Source: Methylobacterium aquaticum
GTDB taxonomy: Bacteria; Pseudomonadota; Alphaproteobacteria; Rhizobiales; Beijerinckiaceae
Direction: 5' to 3'
Length of the DNA: 64,000 bases
Assembly (NCBI RefSeq): GCF_016804325.1
Contig: NZ_CP043627.1
Coordinates: 4,399,001 to 4,463,000 of the forward strand
Shown: piece after piece, positions 26,264 through 35,322 of the stretch
How the letters are laid out: each line of letters starts with the position of its first letter
Numbering within the stretch: the first letter of the stretch is position 1
Position numbers and translations under genes: made by a program
The notes under the pieces: generated by a model
What the model was told of the DNA's origin: nothing
Databases searched by the model: none
The model's input: only the letters and a program-made list of their open reading frames with translations

Positions 26264-26791
26264 TTAGGGGACGTCGATCGCGAACAGGTCGAGTTGCTGT
26301 GCGCTCACCTGCCGGCGCCGTTGTCGCCGAGCTACGAGGCGAGGAGCAGGATCAGGCTGGACGAAGAGCGGCAAGGCTAGACGAGGCTTCCCGTGCAGCA
26401 CCGCTCCGACGATCTGCCCGCCCTCTGCCCGATGCAGCAGGTAGAGGACGTGGGCCGGTGTCCGCAGGATCTCCTGTCGCAGGGGTTCCGCAGACGGTAG
26501 GCAGGCCAGTGCTGCCAGGAGGCACGGTAGTCCTGCCGCAGCAATCTCCATCGCCTCGAACTCAATCTCGCGCAGGCCCCAGCGCTGGCGGGCAACGCCG
26601 GCCGTCGTGGACGGGAAGGGGTTGGCCGCGAACGCCGTCGCCTCGTCAAGGACGAAGGCCGCGAGACGGTCGCGCTCGGCCATAGCACTGATCCGCAGCG
26701 CATCGGCAAGTCGGCGCTTGTCCTCTGGGATGTCCCTCAACCGCGGCCTCGCCTGGTTCACCGCCAAGCGGGTGAACAGCCATCGGGACAT
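26264..26791 (-). CDS. hypothetical protein, 175 aa, accessory
   Basis: Not recognised. A mostly helical protein (RLRDIPEDKRRLADALRISA, REIEFEAMEIAAAGLPCLLA, LHRAEGGQIVGAVLHGKP) with a basic segment (RLVARRQRRRQVS) and the short tail QLDLFAIDVP. Such Gln-Leu-Asp-Leu-Phe tails are seen on several plasmid and DNA-associated proteins. It lies in the plasmid-derived stretch. The start immediately follows the stop of the weak reading upstream (TAG-ATG). Confidence 0.5.
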   Translation of the reverse strand: MSRWLFTRLAVNQARPRLRDIPEDKRRLADALRISAMAERDRLAAFVLDEATAFAANPFPSTTAGVARQRWGLREIEFEAMEIAAAGLPCLLAALACLPSAEPLRQEILRTPAHVLYLLHRAEGGQIVGAVLHGKPRLALPLFVQPDPAPRLVARRQRRRQVSAQQLDLFAIDVP

Positions 26792-27049
26792 CTATCCCGC
26801 GGCCTCTGAGGTCGCCAACCCCGCCAAAGTTTGACGAACCGTTGCCGTTCGTGCCGAATGGCTGATTAAGGCGGCTCGCATCCCGCGAGTCGCTACCAGG
26901 ATCACCGCCGCGACAGCAGCCACCTGAAAAAGCAAGACCCCGGAGGCCTGCCAGGGCCACCAGGGTCTAGAGCCCCGAGGGGGCCGATCCGACGTGTTGC
27001 AACTCGGATCATCCCCCGAAATCGCTATGCGAGTCAATCTGAAAGCCAC
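26792..27049 (-). CDS. possible small membrane protein, 85 aa
   Basis: One hydrophobic segment (ASGVLLFQVAAVAAVILVA) preceded by a Pro/Trp-rich stretch. The stop is directly followed by the ATG of the 175-aa gene, which hints at an operon. Codon use and composition are weak and no family is seen, so it may be a chance reading. Nothing else is supported between 27050 and 27239. Confidence 0.25.
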   Translation of the reverse strand: MAFRLTRIAISGDDPSCNTSDRPPRGSRPWWPWQASGVLLFQVAAVAAVILVATRGMRAALISHSARTATVRQTLAGLATSEAAG

Positions 27050-27239
27050 GCTTGCGGAGACGGGCTCGGCTTGCCTGTGACGGACCGCCCGACCGGCGGC
27101 GCCGAATGCTGACCCGCGGCCCGACGAGGGCCGAACGATGACGCACGCCTATGCTCGAGGTGGTGGCGAAATGCCTGCCCCAAGGAGATTTGATGAGCCG
27201 CACCAACGGCATGAGGTGGTGTCCAACCGGGCCGCCTAG

Positions 27240-27538
27240 TGCCCCGACAGTGCTGGCCCGTACAGGCTGCCGGCCGGTGTTCGCGATCGGCTGTCCACTG
27301 CCTTGGAAGGCCGGAAGAACCGAGATGCAGCCTTCGCCCTCGCGGTGTTCCTGGCTCGGTTCTGGAGCAGCCCCAGGCGGCTCCTATGTGCGATCCCGGT
27401 CGACCGGCGGGCCCTGGCCCAGCACGAGGCCCTTGGGCTCACGGAAGCCCGGGTGCGCGGCGCCCTCGCGGTCCTCGTCGAGGTGGGGTTCCTTTCCCGG
27501 TACGAGCCCGAGGCAGGCAAGAAGTACCAGCGCACGGA
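27240..27538 (+). pseudogene. plasmid-type winged-helix-like gene truncated by IS256
   Basis: An open reading of about 100 codons, reading RLPAGVRDRLSTALEGRKNR, DAAFALAVFLARFWSSPRRL, LGLTEARVRGALAVLVEVGF and LSRYEPEAGKKYQRTE. The last two resemble a winged helix-turn-helix region of plasmid-encoded proteins. There is no ATG; TTG 27303 is the only start-like codon in the body. The protein-like sequence ends where the IS256 terminal repeat begins, so the 3' part was cut off by that insertion, and a few IS codons then run to a stop at 27563. Confidence 0.5.
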
Positions 27539-27604
27539 GATCGTGTCCCAGGGCGTGGTGTAGCTGATGGTAGTCCACCACGCTGACCGGCAGGGCCGGA
27601 CTGA

Positions 27605-28839
27605 TCAGACTGCGAGATTTGGCAGGCTGACGAGGGGATCATCGCCGATCGGGGCGATGCTTTCCAGGGTCATGTATCGGCAACGCTGCACGGCCCACTC
27701 GTCGTTCTGCTCCAGCAGGATCGCGCCGACGAGCCTGCGGATCGAGGGCTCGTCGGGGAAGATGCCGACGACCTCGGTGCGGCGCTTGATCTCGCCGTTG
27801 AGGCGCTCGAGCGGGTTTGTCGAGTGCAGCTTGGCACGGTGGGCGGCCGGGAAGCCCATGGAGGCCAGGACGTCGGTCTCGGCTGTGTCCATGAGGGCAG
27901 CCAGCTTGGGCACCTTGGGCCGGAGTTGATCGGCCACCCGCCGCCATTGCTGGCGGGCAGCTTCGGCGTCCTCCTGGGCGAAGGCGGTGGCGATGAAGGC
28001 CGAGACGACGCGTCGGCCCGAGCGGCCGGCATGGGCCAGGACGTTGCGCATGACGTGCACCCGGCACCGCTGCCAGGAGGCGGTCATCACCTTGGCGACG
28101 GACGCCTTGATGCCCTCGTGGGCGTCGGAGATCACCAGCTTGACCCCGCGCAGGCCGCGCCGGGCCAACTTGCGCAGGAACTCGGTCCAGAAGGTCTCGG
28201 CCTCGGACGGACCGATGTCGAGGCCCAGCACGGGTTCCCATCGTGGCAGGCCACGATGGGTGCCCCCTCGCGCCGCCCGTCCGTGTTGACGCCCACCGCC
28301 ACGATGACGGCGACCGAGACGATGCGGTGGTTCTGGCGCACCTTCACGCAGGTGGCGTCGATCCACAGGTAGGGCCACTCGCCTTCGATCGGCCGTTCCA
28401 GGAAGGCGTTCACCCGCTCGTCGATCTCCTGGCACAGCCGGCTGACCTGGCTCTTGGAGATGCCCGTCCCGCCCAGCGCCTGGACCAGATCGTCGACCGC
28501 GCGGGTCGAGATGCCCTGGATGTAGGCCTCTTGGATCACTGCCGTGAGCGCCTTCTCGGTCATCCGGCGCGGCTCCAGGAAGCTCGGGAAGTCGCTCCCC
28601 GTCCGCAGCTTCGGGATGCGCAGCTCGACGGTGCCGGCCCGCGTCTGCCAGTCCCGGTCACGGTACCCGTTGCGCTGGGCCAGCCGCTCCGGGTTCTTCT
28701 CGCCGTGGGCCGCGCCGGTCAGGCCGCCCACCTCCAGTTCCATCAGGCGCTGCGCGGCAAAGCCGATCATCTCGCGCAGCACGTCCGCGTCCGCGCTCTT
28801 CTCAGCCAGCGCCCGCAGGCTCATAACGGCATCGGTCAT
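27605..28839 (-). pseudogene. IS256 family transposase split by a 35-bp palindromic insertion
   Basis: The N-terminal frame ([20 protein letters not shown]...[20 protein letters not shown]) carries the first catalytic Asp (IDATCVKV). It runs to VNTDGRRE, where 35 extra bases shift the frame. The second frame resumes at [19 protein letters not shown] with [20 protein letters not shown] (second Asp) and [20 protein letters not shown] (catalytic Glu). Removing the 35 bases joins the two into a normal ~400-residue IS256 transposase. As sequenced it should be inactive unless both frames are somehow bridged. Confidence 0.88.
28232..28266. repeat. 35-bp palindromic insertion inside the IS256 transposase
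   Basis: On the transposase strand the insert has arms GGGCACCCATCGTGG and CCACGATGGGAACCC, which pair at 13 of 15 positions around a CCTG loop. It stands between the Glu and Val codons of GRRE-VLGLD, where related transposases have nothing. Confidence 0.75.
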
Positions 28840-29111
28840 CGGAGGTCTCCCGGGTTCGGGGTTGGTGTCAGCAACCCGATCCTAACCCGTCACCGCCGAT
28901 GGCCACCCCCGCGAGAGATCCGCCTGCTACAGCGCTGTGGAGGGCGCGCAGGCGGGATCTCCCGCTCTCGGTCAGCTACACCACTCCAAGGGACACGACC
29001 CCTAATAAATCAATCCGCTGAGGCATCCCCGTAATCGACCGCGACACACAGGCGCTTGTTCTTTTTTGTTCTCATTACAACCTGTCGTCCGTCGGAGTGG
29101 TGAGGAGCGCC

Positions 29112-29399
29112 ATGGTAGCGTGCAGGCGGAGCAGATTTACAGTTCAGCCGTTTCGCAAGCGCGGCAGCAAGCTTGAGGCGGAGGTCGCCCGGGAAACGAT
29201 GGATGAAGGGGCGGCGCTACGGCTCTGAGAACGGCTGGCCGTAACAAGCGCTGGTGTTGTGGTGGCCAAGCAGTCGCCCGAGGGCGGCGGCAGCGAGCAG
29301 ACTGAGCCGGTGATCCTCGCTGTCCACGGGGAGGTGCCGGCCATCCAAAGCGATGTCGAACCACCTCCGCAGGTACGACCTCAGCATCCCACTTATTAT
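29112..29399 (+). pseudogene. small conserved protein gene with internal stop, cut by IS630
   Basis: Starts at ATG 29112 with GAGGAG 6 nt upstream. It reads RFTVQPFRKRGSKLEAEVAR then ETMDEGAALRL, a TGA at 29226, and continues in the same frame ERLAVTSAGVVVAKQSPEGG and EPVILAVHGEVPA. The whole matches a type of small protein frequent in Rhizobiales accessory DNA (VQPF...AERLA...AGVVV...ILA.GEVP). The TGA stands where this type has Ala. The 3' end runs into the IS630 left end. A 56-codon reading on the opposite strand is its shadow. Confidence 0.55.
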
Positions 29400-29400
29400 A

Positions 29401-30571
29401 CCAACGGCCGGTGAGTGTGACTCGGCGTGTTGCTCCGCGGCTTGGCTTCTGATTCGGTTGCCGGATCAGGAGAGATCGCCATGGCCGGGATCGCTATCAC
29501 CCGCACGGATTTGACCGCCGAGGAGTTGCGCGCGGCCTCCTCCAAGGCACCGAGCATTCCGGCGGCCCGTCGGATGCTGGCGCTCGCTCTGGTGCTGGAG
29601 GGCGCCGACCGCACCAGAGCGGCCCGCTCCTGTGGGATGGACCGCCAGACCCTGCGCGACTGGGTGCATCGCTACAACGCCGAGGGTCTGGCGGGTCTGC
29701 GCGACCGTAAGGCGCCGGGCCGCGCCGCCAAGCTGACGCCCGAGCAGATGCAGCAACTCGCCGCCCTGGTCGAGGCGGGGCCGGACGTGGACACGGATGG
29801 CGTGGTGCGCTGGCGCCGGGTCGACCTGCAGGCGCGCATCAGGGAGCTGTTCGGGGTCGAGATGCACGAGCGTACGGTCGGCAAGCACTTGGCCAAGCTC
29901 GGCTTCGTGCGGCTCTCGGTGCGCCCGCAGCATCCCAAGGCCGACGAGGCGGCACAGGAGGCTTTTAAAAAACCTTCGCCTCGCGGGTGACGGAACTCCT
30001 CCCCGAGACCGCCCACGGCAAGCCGCTCGAGATCTGGTTCCAGGACGAGGCCCGCGTCGGCCAGCAGGGCACGCTGACGCGGGTCTGGGCGCGCAAGGGG
30101 ACACGCCCGCGAGCGCCGCGCGACCAGCGCTACAAGTGGACATACCTGTTCGGAGCGGCCTGCCCGGCGCGGGGCACCAGCGCGGCTCTGGTGCTGCCGA
30201 CGGTCAACACCGCGATGATGTCGCTGCATCTGGCCGAGATCAGCCGGCAGGTGGCGCCCGGCGCGCACGCGATCCTGGTGCTGGACGGGGCTGGCTATCA
30301 TGGCACCGCCAAGAAGCCTCGCCCGCGCGGCCTGGTGGTGCCGGACAACATCACGTTGCTACACTTGCCGGCCTCGTCTCCAGAGCTGAACCCGATCGAG
30401 TTGGTCTGGCAGTACCTGCGCCAGAACAAGCTCGCCCACCGGGTCTACCGCACCTACCAGCAGATCGTCGACGCCTGCTGCGACGCCTGGAACTTCTTCG
30501 CCAACGACCCAGACCTCGTCACCTCCATCACCGCGCGGGACTGGGCACAGGTCAAACTTTAGGGCCGTTGG
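29401..30571 (+). mobile_element. IS630-family insertion sequence, apparently complete
   Basis: Both ends carry the 9-bp inverted repeat CCAACGGCC, flanked by TA on each side (29399-29400 and 30572-30573), the target-site duplication typical of IS630/Tc1-mariner elements. Inside is one transposase gene in two overlapping frames. The 125-bp MITEs in this window have related ends. Confidence 0.9.
29481..30562 (+). CDS. IS630 family transposase (needs -1 frameshift)
   Basis: Starts at ATG 29481 after GGAGAG. The first frame (to a stop at 29990) holds the helix-turn-helix part: PSIPAARRMLALALVLEGAD, RTRAARSCGMDRQTLRDWVH, and a winged-helix segment. At 29964-29972 the sequence TTTAAAAAA allows a -1 slip, after which the frame reads TFASRVTELLPETAHGKPLE onward to 30562. 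The second part has the DDE catalytic triad: EIWFQDEARVGQQG, AILVLDGAGYHG and LNPIELVWQYLRQ. Length of the joined product is about 360 residues. Both frames look intact. Confidence 0.9.
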
Positions 30572-30755
30572 TATTAGAACCTGCGCGCCACCCCGATGCC
30601 GGCAGCCGCCTCAAGGTCGCCAACCCTCAGTGCCATAAGGCGAACTCGCGAAATCCCAAGAAATTCCGGGCGATCCCGCCTGTGCCATTAGAACCTGCAC
30701 GTCACACCAGGACAAGTGCCGCCCCGAGCACGCGACAAAGACGTGGATCGACGCC
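30572..30755. other. gene-poor flank of IS630 with a 12-bp direct repeat
   Basis: ATTAGAACCTGC occurs at 30573 and again at 30687, with 114 bp between starts. No convincing gene is seen. It may be the remains of a broken element or recombination site. Confidence 0.3.
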
Positions 30756-30784
30756 GCCCTCCGGGACAACCCGGAGGGCTTTTT
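30756..30784 (+). terminator. rho-independent terminator
   Basis: Perfect 10-bp stem GCCCTCCGGG / CCCGGAGGGC with an ACAA loop, followed by TTTTT. No intact gene lies upstream, so it probably belonged to a gene now lost. The 30785-31121 gap that follows shows no supported gene. Confidence 0.8.
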
Positions 30785-31121
30785 CGTGAATCGGCGTTCC
30801 GGCATCGGCAGCCCTTCGCGCCTGTCCAAGGCTCCGGATGCCCGTCTTCCCCCGGAAAATCGGCGGGCACGGTTTACGGCGACACTATCGGGCCAAGACA
30901 AGTCGAGGGTTCCCGAGTCCTGCCCGCCGATCGACTCTCAGGCTTGCGCGATCCCCTCCGTAATCGACCGAAATACGTAGTAAATCCCGAGGGCAATTTT
31001 ACCCTCTTCCGGGAATCGGCTTGCCTGGATGGCGCCCGAACGGCTTCTCTCACGGACAAGCGTGGCGCTGGAGAGTGCTGCGCGGACCCTTTCCCCGCCA
31101 CCCTCCGAGAAAGCCTGAATC

Positions 31122-31712
31122 ATGACCGCCCGGGTCACCCGTGCCACTGCCGCGACCGCCCTCGCGGCCGGCCTGCTCTTCGCCGCTCCGGCCGTCGCCG
31201 GCGGCTATGGCTGCACCACCGATTGCTACCGCCAGGTCTCGACCCCGCCGGTCTACGGCACGGTGTCCGAGCAGGTGATGGTGCGCCCGCCGCGCCGGGT
31301 GAACCATGTCGTCCCGCCGGTCTACGACACCGTCTCCGAGCAGGTGCTGGTCGCGCCGGCCCGCCGGGTGTGGCAGACCTCGATCGACGCCTACGGCCAG
31401 ACCGTCGGCTGCTGGGTCACGATCCCGGCCCGCTACGCCACCCAGACCCGCCGGGTGCTGGTGCGCCCGGCCCAGGTGGTGCCGGAGGTGATCCCGCCGG
31501 CCTACGCCTCCTACAACCGCCGCGTCCTGGTCCAGCCCGCCCGCTCCGGCTGGGTGCCGGCCAATGGCGGCTACGCCGCCGGCCCGGCCCCGGGCGGGAT
31601 CGTCGGCGCGGGCCTGGGTCTGGCGGGCGCCGGCATCGGGCTCGGCGCGGCGGCCGTGGGCGCCGGTACCGGCCTCGTCTTCGGCGGCGGCAGCATCTAC
31701 GACGGTTACTGA
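31122..31712 (+). CDS. secreted repeat protein of unknown function
   Basis: A 196-residue protein with a signal peptide ([21 protein letters not shown]). Residues 30-140 contain three imperfect repeats around [38 protein letters not shown] and [19 protein letters not shown]. Two cysteines ([10 protein letters not shown]) precede them and one ([11 protein letters not shown]) lies within. The C-terminal 55 residues are Gly/Ala-rich ([20 protein letters not shown]), like a glycine-zipper membrane segment. Similar proteins are common in Methylobacterium; their role, probably in the envelope, is unknown. Confidence 0.7.
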   Translation: MTARVTRATAATALAAGLLFAAPAVAGGYGCTTDCYRQVSTPPVYGTVSEQVMVRPPRRVNHVVPPVYDTVSEQVLVAPARRVWQTSIDAYGQTVGCWVTIPARYATQTRRVLVRPAQVVPEVIPPAYASYNRRVLVQPARSGWVPANGGYAAGPAPGGIVGAGLGLAGAGIGLGAAAVGAGTGLVFGGGSIYDGY

Positions 31713-31813
31713 GCAGATTTCGCAAAAGTGGCCGCCGGTTTTGCGGCAAAAATCTGCGAGACAACAATAAACCAAGCGGACTTGCGTTGGCCTGCCAGCG
31801 CAAGTCCGCTTGG
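31713..31813. repeat. two adjacent inverted repeats
   Basis: The first has arms GCAGATTT / AAATCTGC (31713-31757). The second has 15-bp arms CCAAGCGGACTTGCG / CGCAAGTCCGCTTGG (31772-31813). They lie between the secreted-protein gene and acuI and could end transcription. The rest of the gap up to 31954 is empty. Confidence 0.6.
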
Positions 31814-31954
31814 CCGCATGACGGCCCGGGTTCCCCCGGGCCGTCTCGTCGGCGGGTCCTTGCCGAGAGTCCTTGCCACCATGGGGGCTGCGCCCCAGAA
31901 ACCCCGTCGAGCGAACGCGGCCGGAACGCCGCGCGCGGGCTGGGAGGCGACGAC

Positions 31955-32944
31955 GTGGGTACCTTCAAGGCGGTGGTGATCGAGAAGGGCGAGGGCGGGC
32001 AGCGCGTCGCGCTCAAGGACGTCGACGAATCCGAGCTGATGGACGGCGACGTCACCGTCCGGGTCACCCATTCCACCCTCAACTACAAGGACGGGCTGGC
32101 GCTCACCGGCCAGGCCCCGGTGGTGCGGCGCTGGCCGATGATCCCCGGCATCGACTTTTCCGGCGTGGTCGAGACCTCGTCCCACCCGGACTGGAAGCCC
32201 GGCGACGCCGTGGTGCTCAACGGCTGGGGCACCGGCGAGACCCATCTCGGCGCCTATGCGGAGAAGTCGCGGGTCAAGGGCGACTGGCTGGTGGCGCTGC
32301 CGGCCAATTTCACCCCCGAACAGGCGATGGCGATCGGTACCGCCGGCTATACCGCGATGCTGGCCCTGCTGGCCCTGGAGCGCCACGGCCTCACCCCCGA
32401 GGCCGGCCCGGCCCTGGTGACCGGCGCGGCCGGCGGCGTCGGCTCGGTCGCCGTCTCGCTCCTGGCGCGGGCCGGCTGGCACGTCATCGCCTCGACCGGG
32501 CGGGCCGAGGAGGAGGCCGACTACCTGCGCGGCCTGGGCGCCGCCGAGATCATCGACCGCGCCGAGCTGAGCGCCCCGGGCAAGCCCCTCGGCAAGGAGC
32601 GCTGGGCCGCGACGATCGACGCGGTCGGCGCGACGACGCTCGCCAACGCCCTGGCGATGACCCGGTACGGCGGCGCGGTCGCGGCCTGCGGGCTCGCCGG
32701 CGGCATGGACCTGCCGACCTCCGTGGCGCCGTTCATCCTGCGCGGGGTGGCGCTCTACGGGATCGAGAGCGTGATGGCGCCGCTGCCCTTGCGCCGGGAG
32801 GCCTGGGCGCGGCTCGCCCGCGACCTCGACCCCTCCGCGCTCTCGGCGATGACCACCACCGTGCCGCTCGCCGGGGTGATCGAGCGCGGGCCGGAGATCC
32901 TGGCCGGGCGCACCCGCGGGCGCACCGTGGTGACGATCGCGTAA
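31955..32944 (+). CDS. acuI: acrylyl-CoA reductase (AcuI/YhdH family)
   Basis: A 329-residue medium-chain reductase from GTG 31955, with GGGAGG 8 nt upstream. Features: [20 protein letters not shown] at the start, [40 protein letters not shown], the NADPH-binding [20 protein letters not shown] near residue 155, and [20 protein letters not shown]. The family reduces acryloyl-CoA to propionyl-CoA with NADPH and protects against acrylate. No zinc-binding residues are seen, as expected. The gene for a GreA/B factor follows after 50 nt. Confidence 0.9.
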   Translation: MGTFKAVVIEKGEGGQRVALKDVDESELMDGDVTVRVTHSTLNYKDGLALTGQAPVVRRWPMIPGIDFSGVVETSSHPDWKPGDAVVLNGWGTGETHLGAYAEKSRVKGDWLVALPANFTPEQAMAIGTAGYTAMLALLALERHGLTPEAGPALVTGAAGGVGSVAVSLLARAGWHVIASTGRAEEEADYLRGLGAAEIIDRAELSAPGKPLGKERWAATIDAVGATTLANALAMTRYGGAVAACGLAGGMDLPTSVAPFILRGVALYGIESVMAPLPLRREAWARLARDLDPSALSAMTTTVPLAGVIERGPEILAGRTRGRTVVTIA

Positions 32945-32994
32945 GCGGACGCGATGCGCGGAACCCTGGCGACGTCCCGCGCATTGCCCGTTTC

Positions 32995-33456
32995 ATGAGC
33001 ATTGCCTTCGTTCGCGAGAAGGAGGGCGGGGAGGCCTTCGAGGATCTTCCCGACCGTCCCGTCTCCCCGCACCCGAACTTCGTCACGCCGGAGGGCCTCG
33101 CCCTCATCGACGCCGAATTGGACCGGCTGCACGCCGAGCATGCCGGCCTGTCGCCCGACGACAAGGCCGACATGGCCCGGGTCAACCGCGACCTGCGCTA
33201 CTGGACCGCCCGGCGCAACTCCGCCCAGGTGGTGGAGCAGCCGCCCGGCGACACGATCCATTTCGGCTCCACCGTCGCGATCGCCCGCGAGGACGGGACC
33301 GAGCAGACCTTCCGCATCGTCGGCGAGGACGAGGCCGATCCGGCCAGGGGCACGCTGTCCTACGTGGCGCCGCTCGCCCGCGCGCTCACCGGCAAGCAGG
33401 CGGGCGACGCCGTCACGGTGGCGGGTCACGAGGTCGAGATCGTCTCGGTCCGCTGA
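32995..33456 (+). CDS. GreA/GreB family elongation factor-like protein
   Basis: A 153-residue protein. Residues 20-75 form the N-terminal helical part (FVTPEGLALIDAELDRLHAE, DMARVNRDLRYWTARRNSAQ). The C-terminal FKBP-like domain follows (GDTIHFGSTVAIAREDGTEQ, TFRIVGEDEADPARGTLSYV, PLARALTGKQAGDAVTVAGH). This subgroup is widespread in Rhizobiales next to normal GreA and is thought to act on RNA polymerase. The coiled coil is shorter than in GreA. Its 3' end overlaps the convergent LysR gene by 31 nt. Confidence 0.82.
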   Translation: MSIAFVREKEGGEAFEDLPDRPVSPHPNFVTPEGLALIDAELDRLHAEHAGLSPDDKADMARVNRDLRYWTARRNSAQVVEQPPGDTIHFGSTVAIAREDGTEQTFRIVGEDEADPARGTLSYVAPLARALTGKQAGDAVTVAGHEVEIVSVR

Positions 33457-34340
33457 GGCGCCCGCCCCTCGATCAGGTCGCGCTCGCGGGTGATCGCGTC
33501 GCCGACGAAGTCGAGGAAGGCCCGCACCCGGGCGGCGCGGCGCAGGTCCGGATGGGTGAGGAGCCAGAGACCGGCGGCAAGCTCGGGTTCCGGTCCCGAC
33601 AGCCGCACGAGGTCCGGGCGACGGTCGCCGATCATGCAGGGCAGGGGACCGATGCCGATTCCGGCCTCCACCGCATCCGCCAGCCCCTGCACGGTGTCGA
33701 GGCGCAGGACCAGCTGCTCAGGCACGGTCCTTTCCTGGACGTAGCGCGCCGCCGCCGCGGCCCCGAGGCGCGGTGCCGGCGAGACCCAGCGCCGCTCGCC
33801 GGGCGGCATCTCCGGGTCGAGGTCGGCCCGGGCGTAGAGCGCCCAGGCGATGGTGGCGAGGCGCCGTCCCACCAGGGTGTCGGGCGGGTCGTTGGTGGCG
33901 CGAAGCGCCACGTCGGCGTCGCGCTTGGCGAGGTTGAGCGCCTGTTCCGACACAACGACGTCGAGGCGGACCTCCGGGCAGCGGGCGCAGAACGCGGCGA
34001 GGATCGGGGTCAGGAGGCCGTTCAGCAGCGAGGCCGCGGTGGTGATGCGCAGCTCTCCCGCCGGGCTCAGACCCTGGCCCTCGATCCGCCGGGTGAAGGC
34101 CAGCACGTCCTCCTCCATCCGGGCGGCGATGCGCACCATCTCCTCGGCGGCCGGCGTCGGCACGTAGCCGGTGCGGTGGCGCTCGAAGAGCGGCGTGCGC
34201 AGGGCCGCCTCGATCTGGCCGAGGCGCCGGAAGGCGGTGGAATGGTTGATGCCGAGCCGCTCGGCCGCCTGGGTCAGGCCGCGCTGGTCGGAGATGGCCT
34301 TCACCAGCCGGAAATCGTCCCAGGCGAGGGCGGCGGTCAC
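33426..34340 (-). CDS. LysR family transcriptional regulator
   Basis: A 304-residue regulator beginning at GTG 34340 (MTAALAWDDFRLVKAISDQR). The helix-turn-helix is RGLTQAAERLGINHSTAFRR. The effector domain starts near residue 90 (GELRITTAASLLNGLLTPIL). It is divergent from wrbA with 117 nt between starts, so wrbA is the probable target, perhaps in response to quinones or oxidants. The stop lies within the end of the convergent GreA/B gene. Confidence 0.88.
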   Translation of the reverse strand: MTAALAWDDFRLVKAISDQRGLTQAAERLGINHSTAFRRLGQIEAALRTPLFERHRTGYVPTPAAEEMVRIAARMEEDVLAFTRRIEGQGLSPAGELRITTAASLLNGLLTPILAAFCARCPEVRLDVVVSEQALNLAKRDADVALRATNDPPDTLVGRRLATIAWALYARADLDPEMPPGERRWVSPAPRLGAAAAARYVQERTVPEQLVLRLDTVQGLADAVEAGIGIGPLPCMIGDRRPDLVRLSGPEPELAAGLWLLTHPDLRRAARVRAFLDFVGDAITRERDLIEGRAPQRTETISTS

Positions 34341-34457
34341 GCGATCGAACTCCCGACCTTGCGCGCCTGCAAGCGCGGGCTTGCACCATAGGCCATTTCC
34401 CCCGCGCCCGCGATCCGCGATGGTCCGCGCCGAGCAACCCTCCGGGAGATCCAAGCG

Positions 34458-35057
34458 ATGGCGAAGGTTCTGGTCCTCTACTACTCGACCTACGGCCATA
34501 TCGAGCAGATGGCCTACGCGGTGGCCGAGGGCGTCCGCGAGGCGGGGGCCGAGGCGGTGGTCAAGCGGGTGCCCGAGCTGGTGCCGGAGGAGATCGCCCG
34601 GCAATCGCATTACAAGCTCGACCAGAAGGCGCCGGTCGCTACGGTCGATGAATTGCCCACCTACGACGCGATCATCTTCGGCACGCCGACCCGCTACGGC
34701 AACATGGCCGCGCAGATGAAGAACTTCATCGACCAGACCGGCGGCCTGTGGGCGAAGGGCGCGCTGGTCGGCAAGGCGGGCGCGGTCTTCACCTCGACCG
34801 CCTCGCAGCATGGCGGCCAGGAATCGACGATCCTGAGCTTCCACACCGTGCTCTTGCATCAGGGCATGGTGGTGGTCGGCCTGCCCTACAGCTTCCAGGG
34901 CCAGCTCGGCACGGCCGAGGTGATGGGGAACTCGCCCTACGGTGCCTCGACCATTGCAGGCGGCGACGGCAGCCGCCAGCCGAGCGCGGTGGAACTGGAC
35001 GGCGCCCGCTTCCAGGGCCGTCACGTCGCCGGCATCGCGGCGAAGCTCGCCGGCTGA
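34458..35057 (+). CDS. wrbA: NAD(P)H:quinone oxidoreductase WrbA
   Basis: A 199-residue flavodoxin-like enzyme. The FMN phosphate loop is [18 protein letters not shown] (residues 8-25), then [20 protein letters not shown] near residue 75 and [18 protein letters not shown] near 112, all diagnostic of type IV WrbA. It transfers two electrons from NAD(P)H to quinones and limits semiquinone formation. A GGGAGA site precedes the ATG. The divergent LysR gene suggests its control. Length is normal. Confidence 0.95.
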   Translation: MAKVLVLYYSTYGHIEQMAYAVAEGVREAGAEAVVKRVPELVPEEIARQSHYKLDQKAPVATVDELPTYDAIIFGTPTRYGNMAAQMKNFIDQTGGLWAKGALVGKAGAVFTSTASQHGGQESTILSFHTVLLHQGMVVVGLPYSFQGQLGTAEVMGNSPYGASTIAGGDGSRQPSAVELDGARFQGRHVAGIAAKLAG

Positions 35058-35069
35058 CGGTCCGCGCAA

Positions 35070-35096
35070 GAAAAAAGCCCGGACGCGAATCCGGGC
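35070..35096 (-). terminator. rho-independent terminator, minus strand
   Basis: On the minus strand: GCCCGGA, a six-base loop, TCCGGGC, then TTTTTTC. It would end transcription coming from the tsaC gene, whose stop is about 230 nt upstream. It may also act as a stem at the end of wrbA mRNA. The remaining gap to 35322 is empty. Confidence 0.75.
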
Positions 35097-35322
35097 CTCT
35101 GAGGCGGAAGGTCGATGGGGGCTTAGGTGACCTTCTAGGACCCATCAACGCGAGGCCTGCGGGATCGGTTCCGTGGGTTTCGCAAATTTTTTTGGGGCGG
35201 CGGCTCGGAAAGTGTCCGAGCGGTCACGCCGTGCGATCTGGCGCCCACATCGCCCCCTCGAAACGTCATCCCGGGTTTCAATTCGATCGGTCACCTCGGA
35301 CAGGCATTCAGGATGAGGTCGC

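Larger units (their letters stand above)
27539..29000 (-). mobile_element. IS256-family insertion sequence
   Basis: Bounded by 29-bp imperfect inverted repeats. The left one contains TCGTGTCCC then GTGGTGTAGCTGA (27539-27567). The right one, on the other strand, contains the same two blocks (28972-29000). The two agree at 25 of 29 positions. The 1.46-kb length is normal. The 8 bp flanking each end (CGCACGGA and CCTAATAA) do not match, so no target duplication remains. Confidence 0.8.

Noticed and set aside
28965..29000. tRNA-like look of the sequence TAGCTGACCGAGAGCGG
   Set aside because: It is part of the IS256 right inverted repeat, matched by the left repeat, and no cloverleaf forms.
29217..29387. 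56-codon minus-strand reading (DGRHLPVDSEDHRLSLL...)
   Set aside because: At first it looked protein-like, but the plus-strand reading has a ribosome site and a recurrent small-protein pattern, so this is its complement.
30716..32944. 742-codon reading that contains acuI
   Set aside because: Only the part from GTG 31955 is conserved; the rest crosses the secreted-protein gene in a wrong frame and a terminator.
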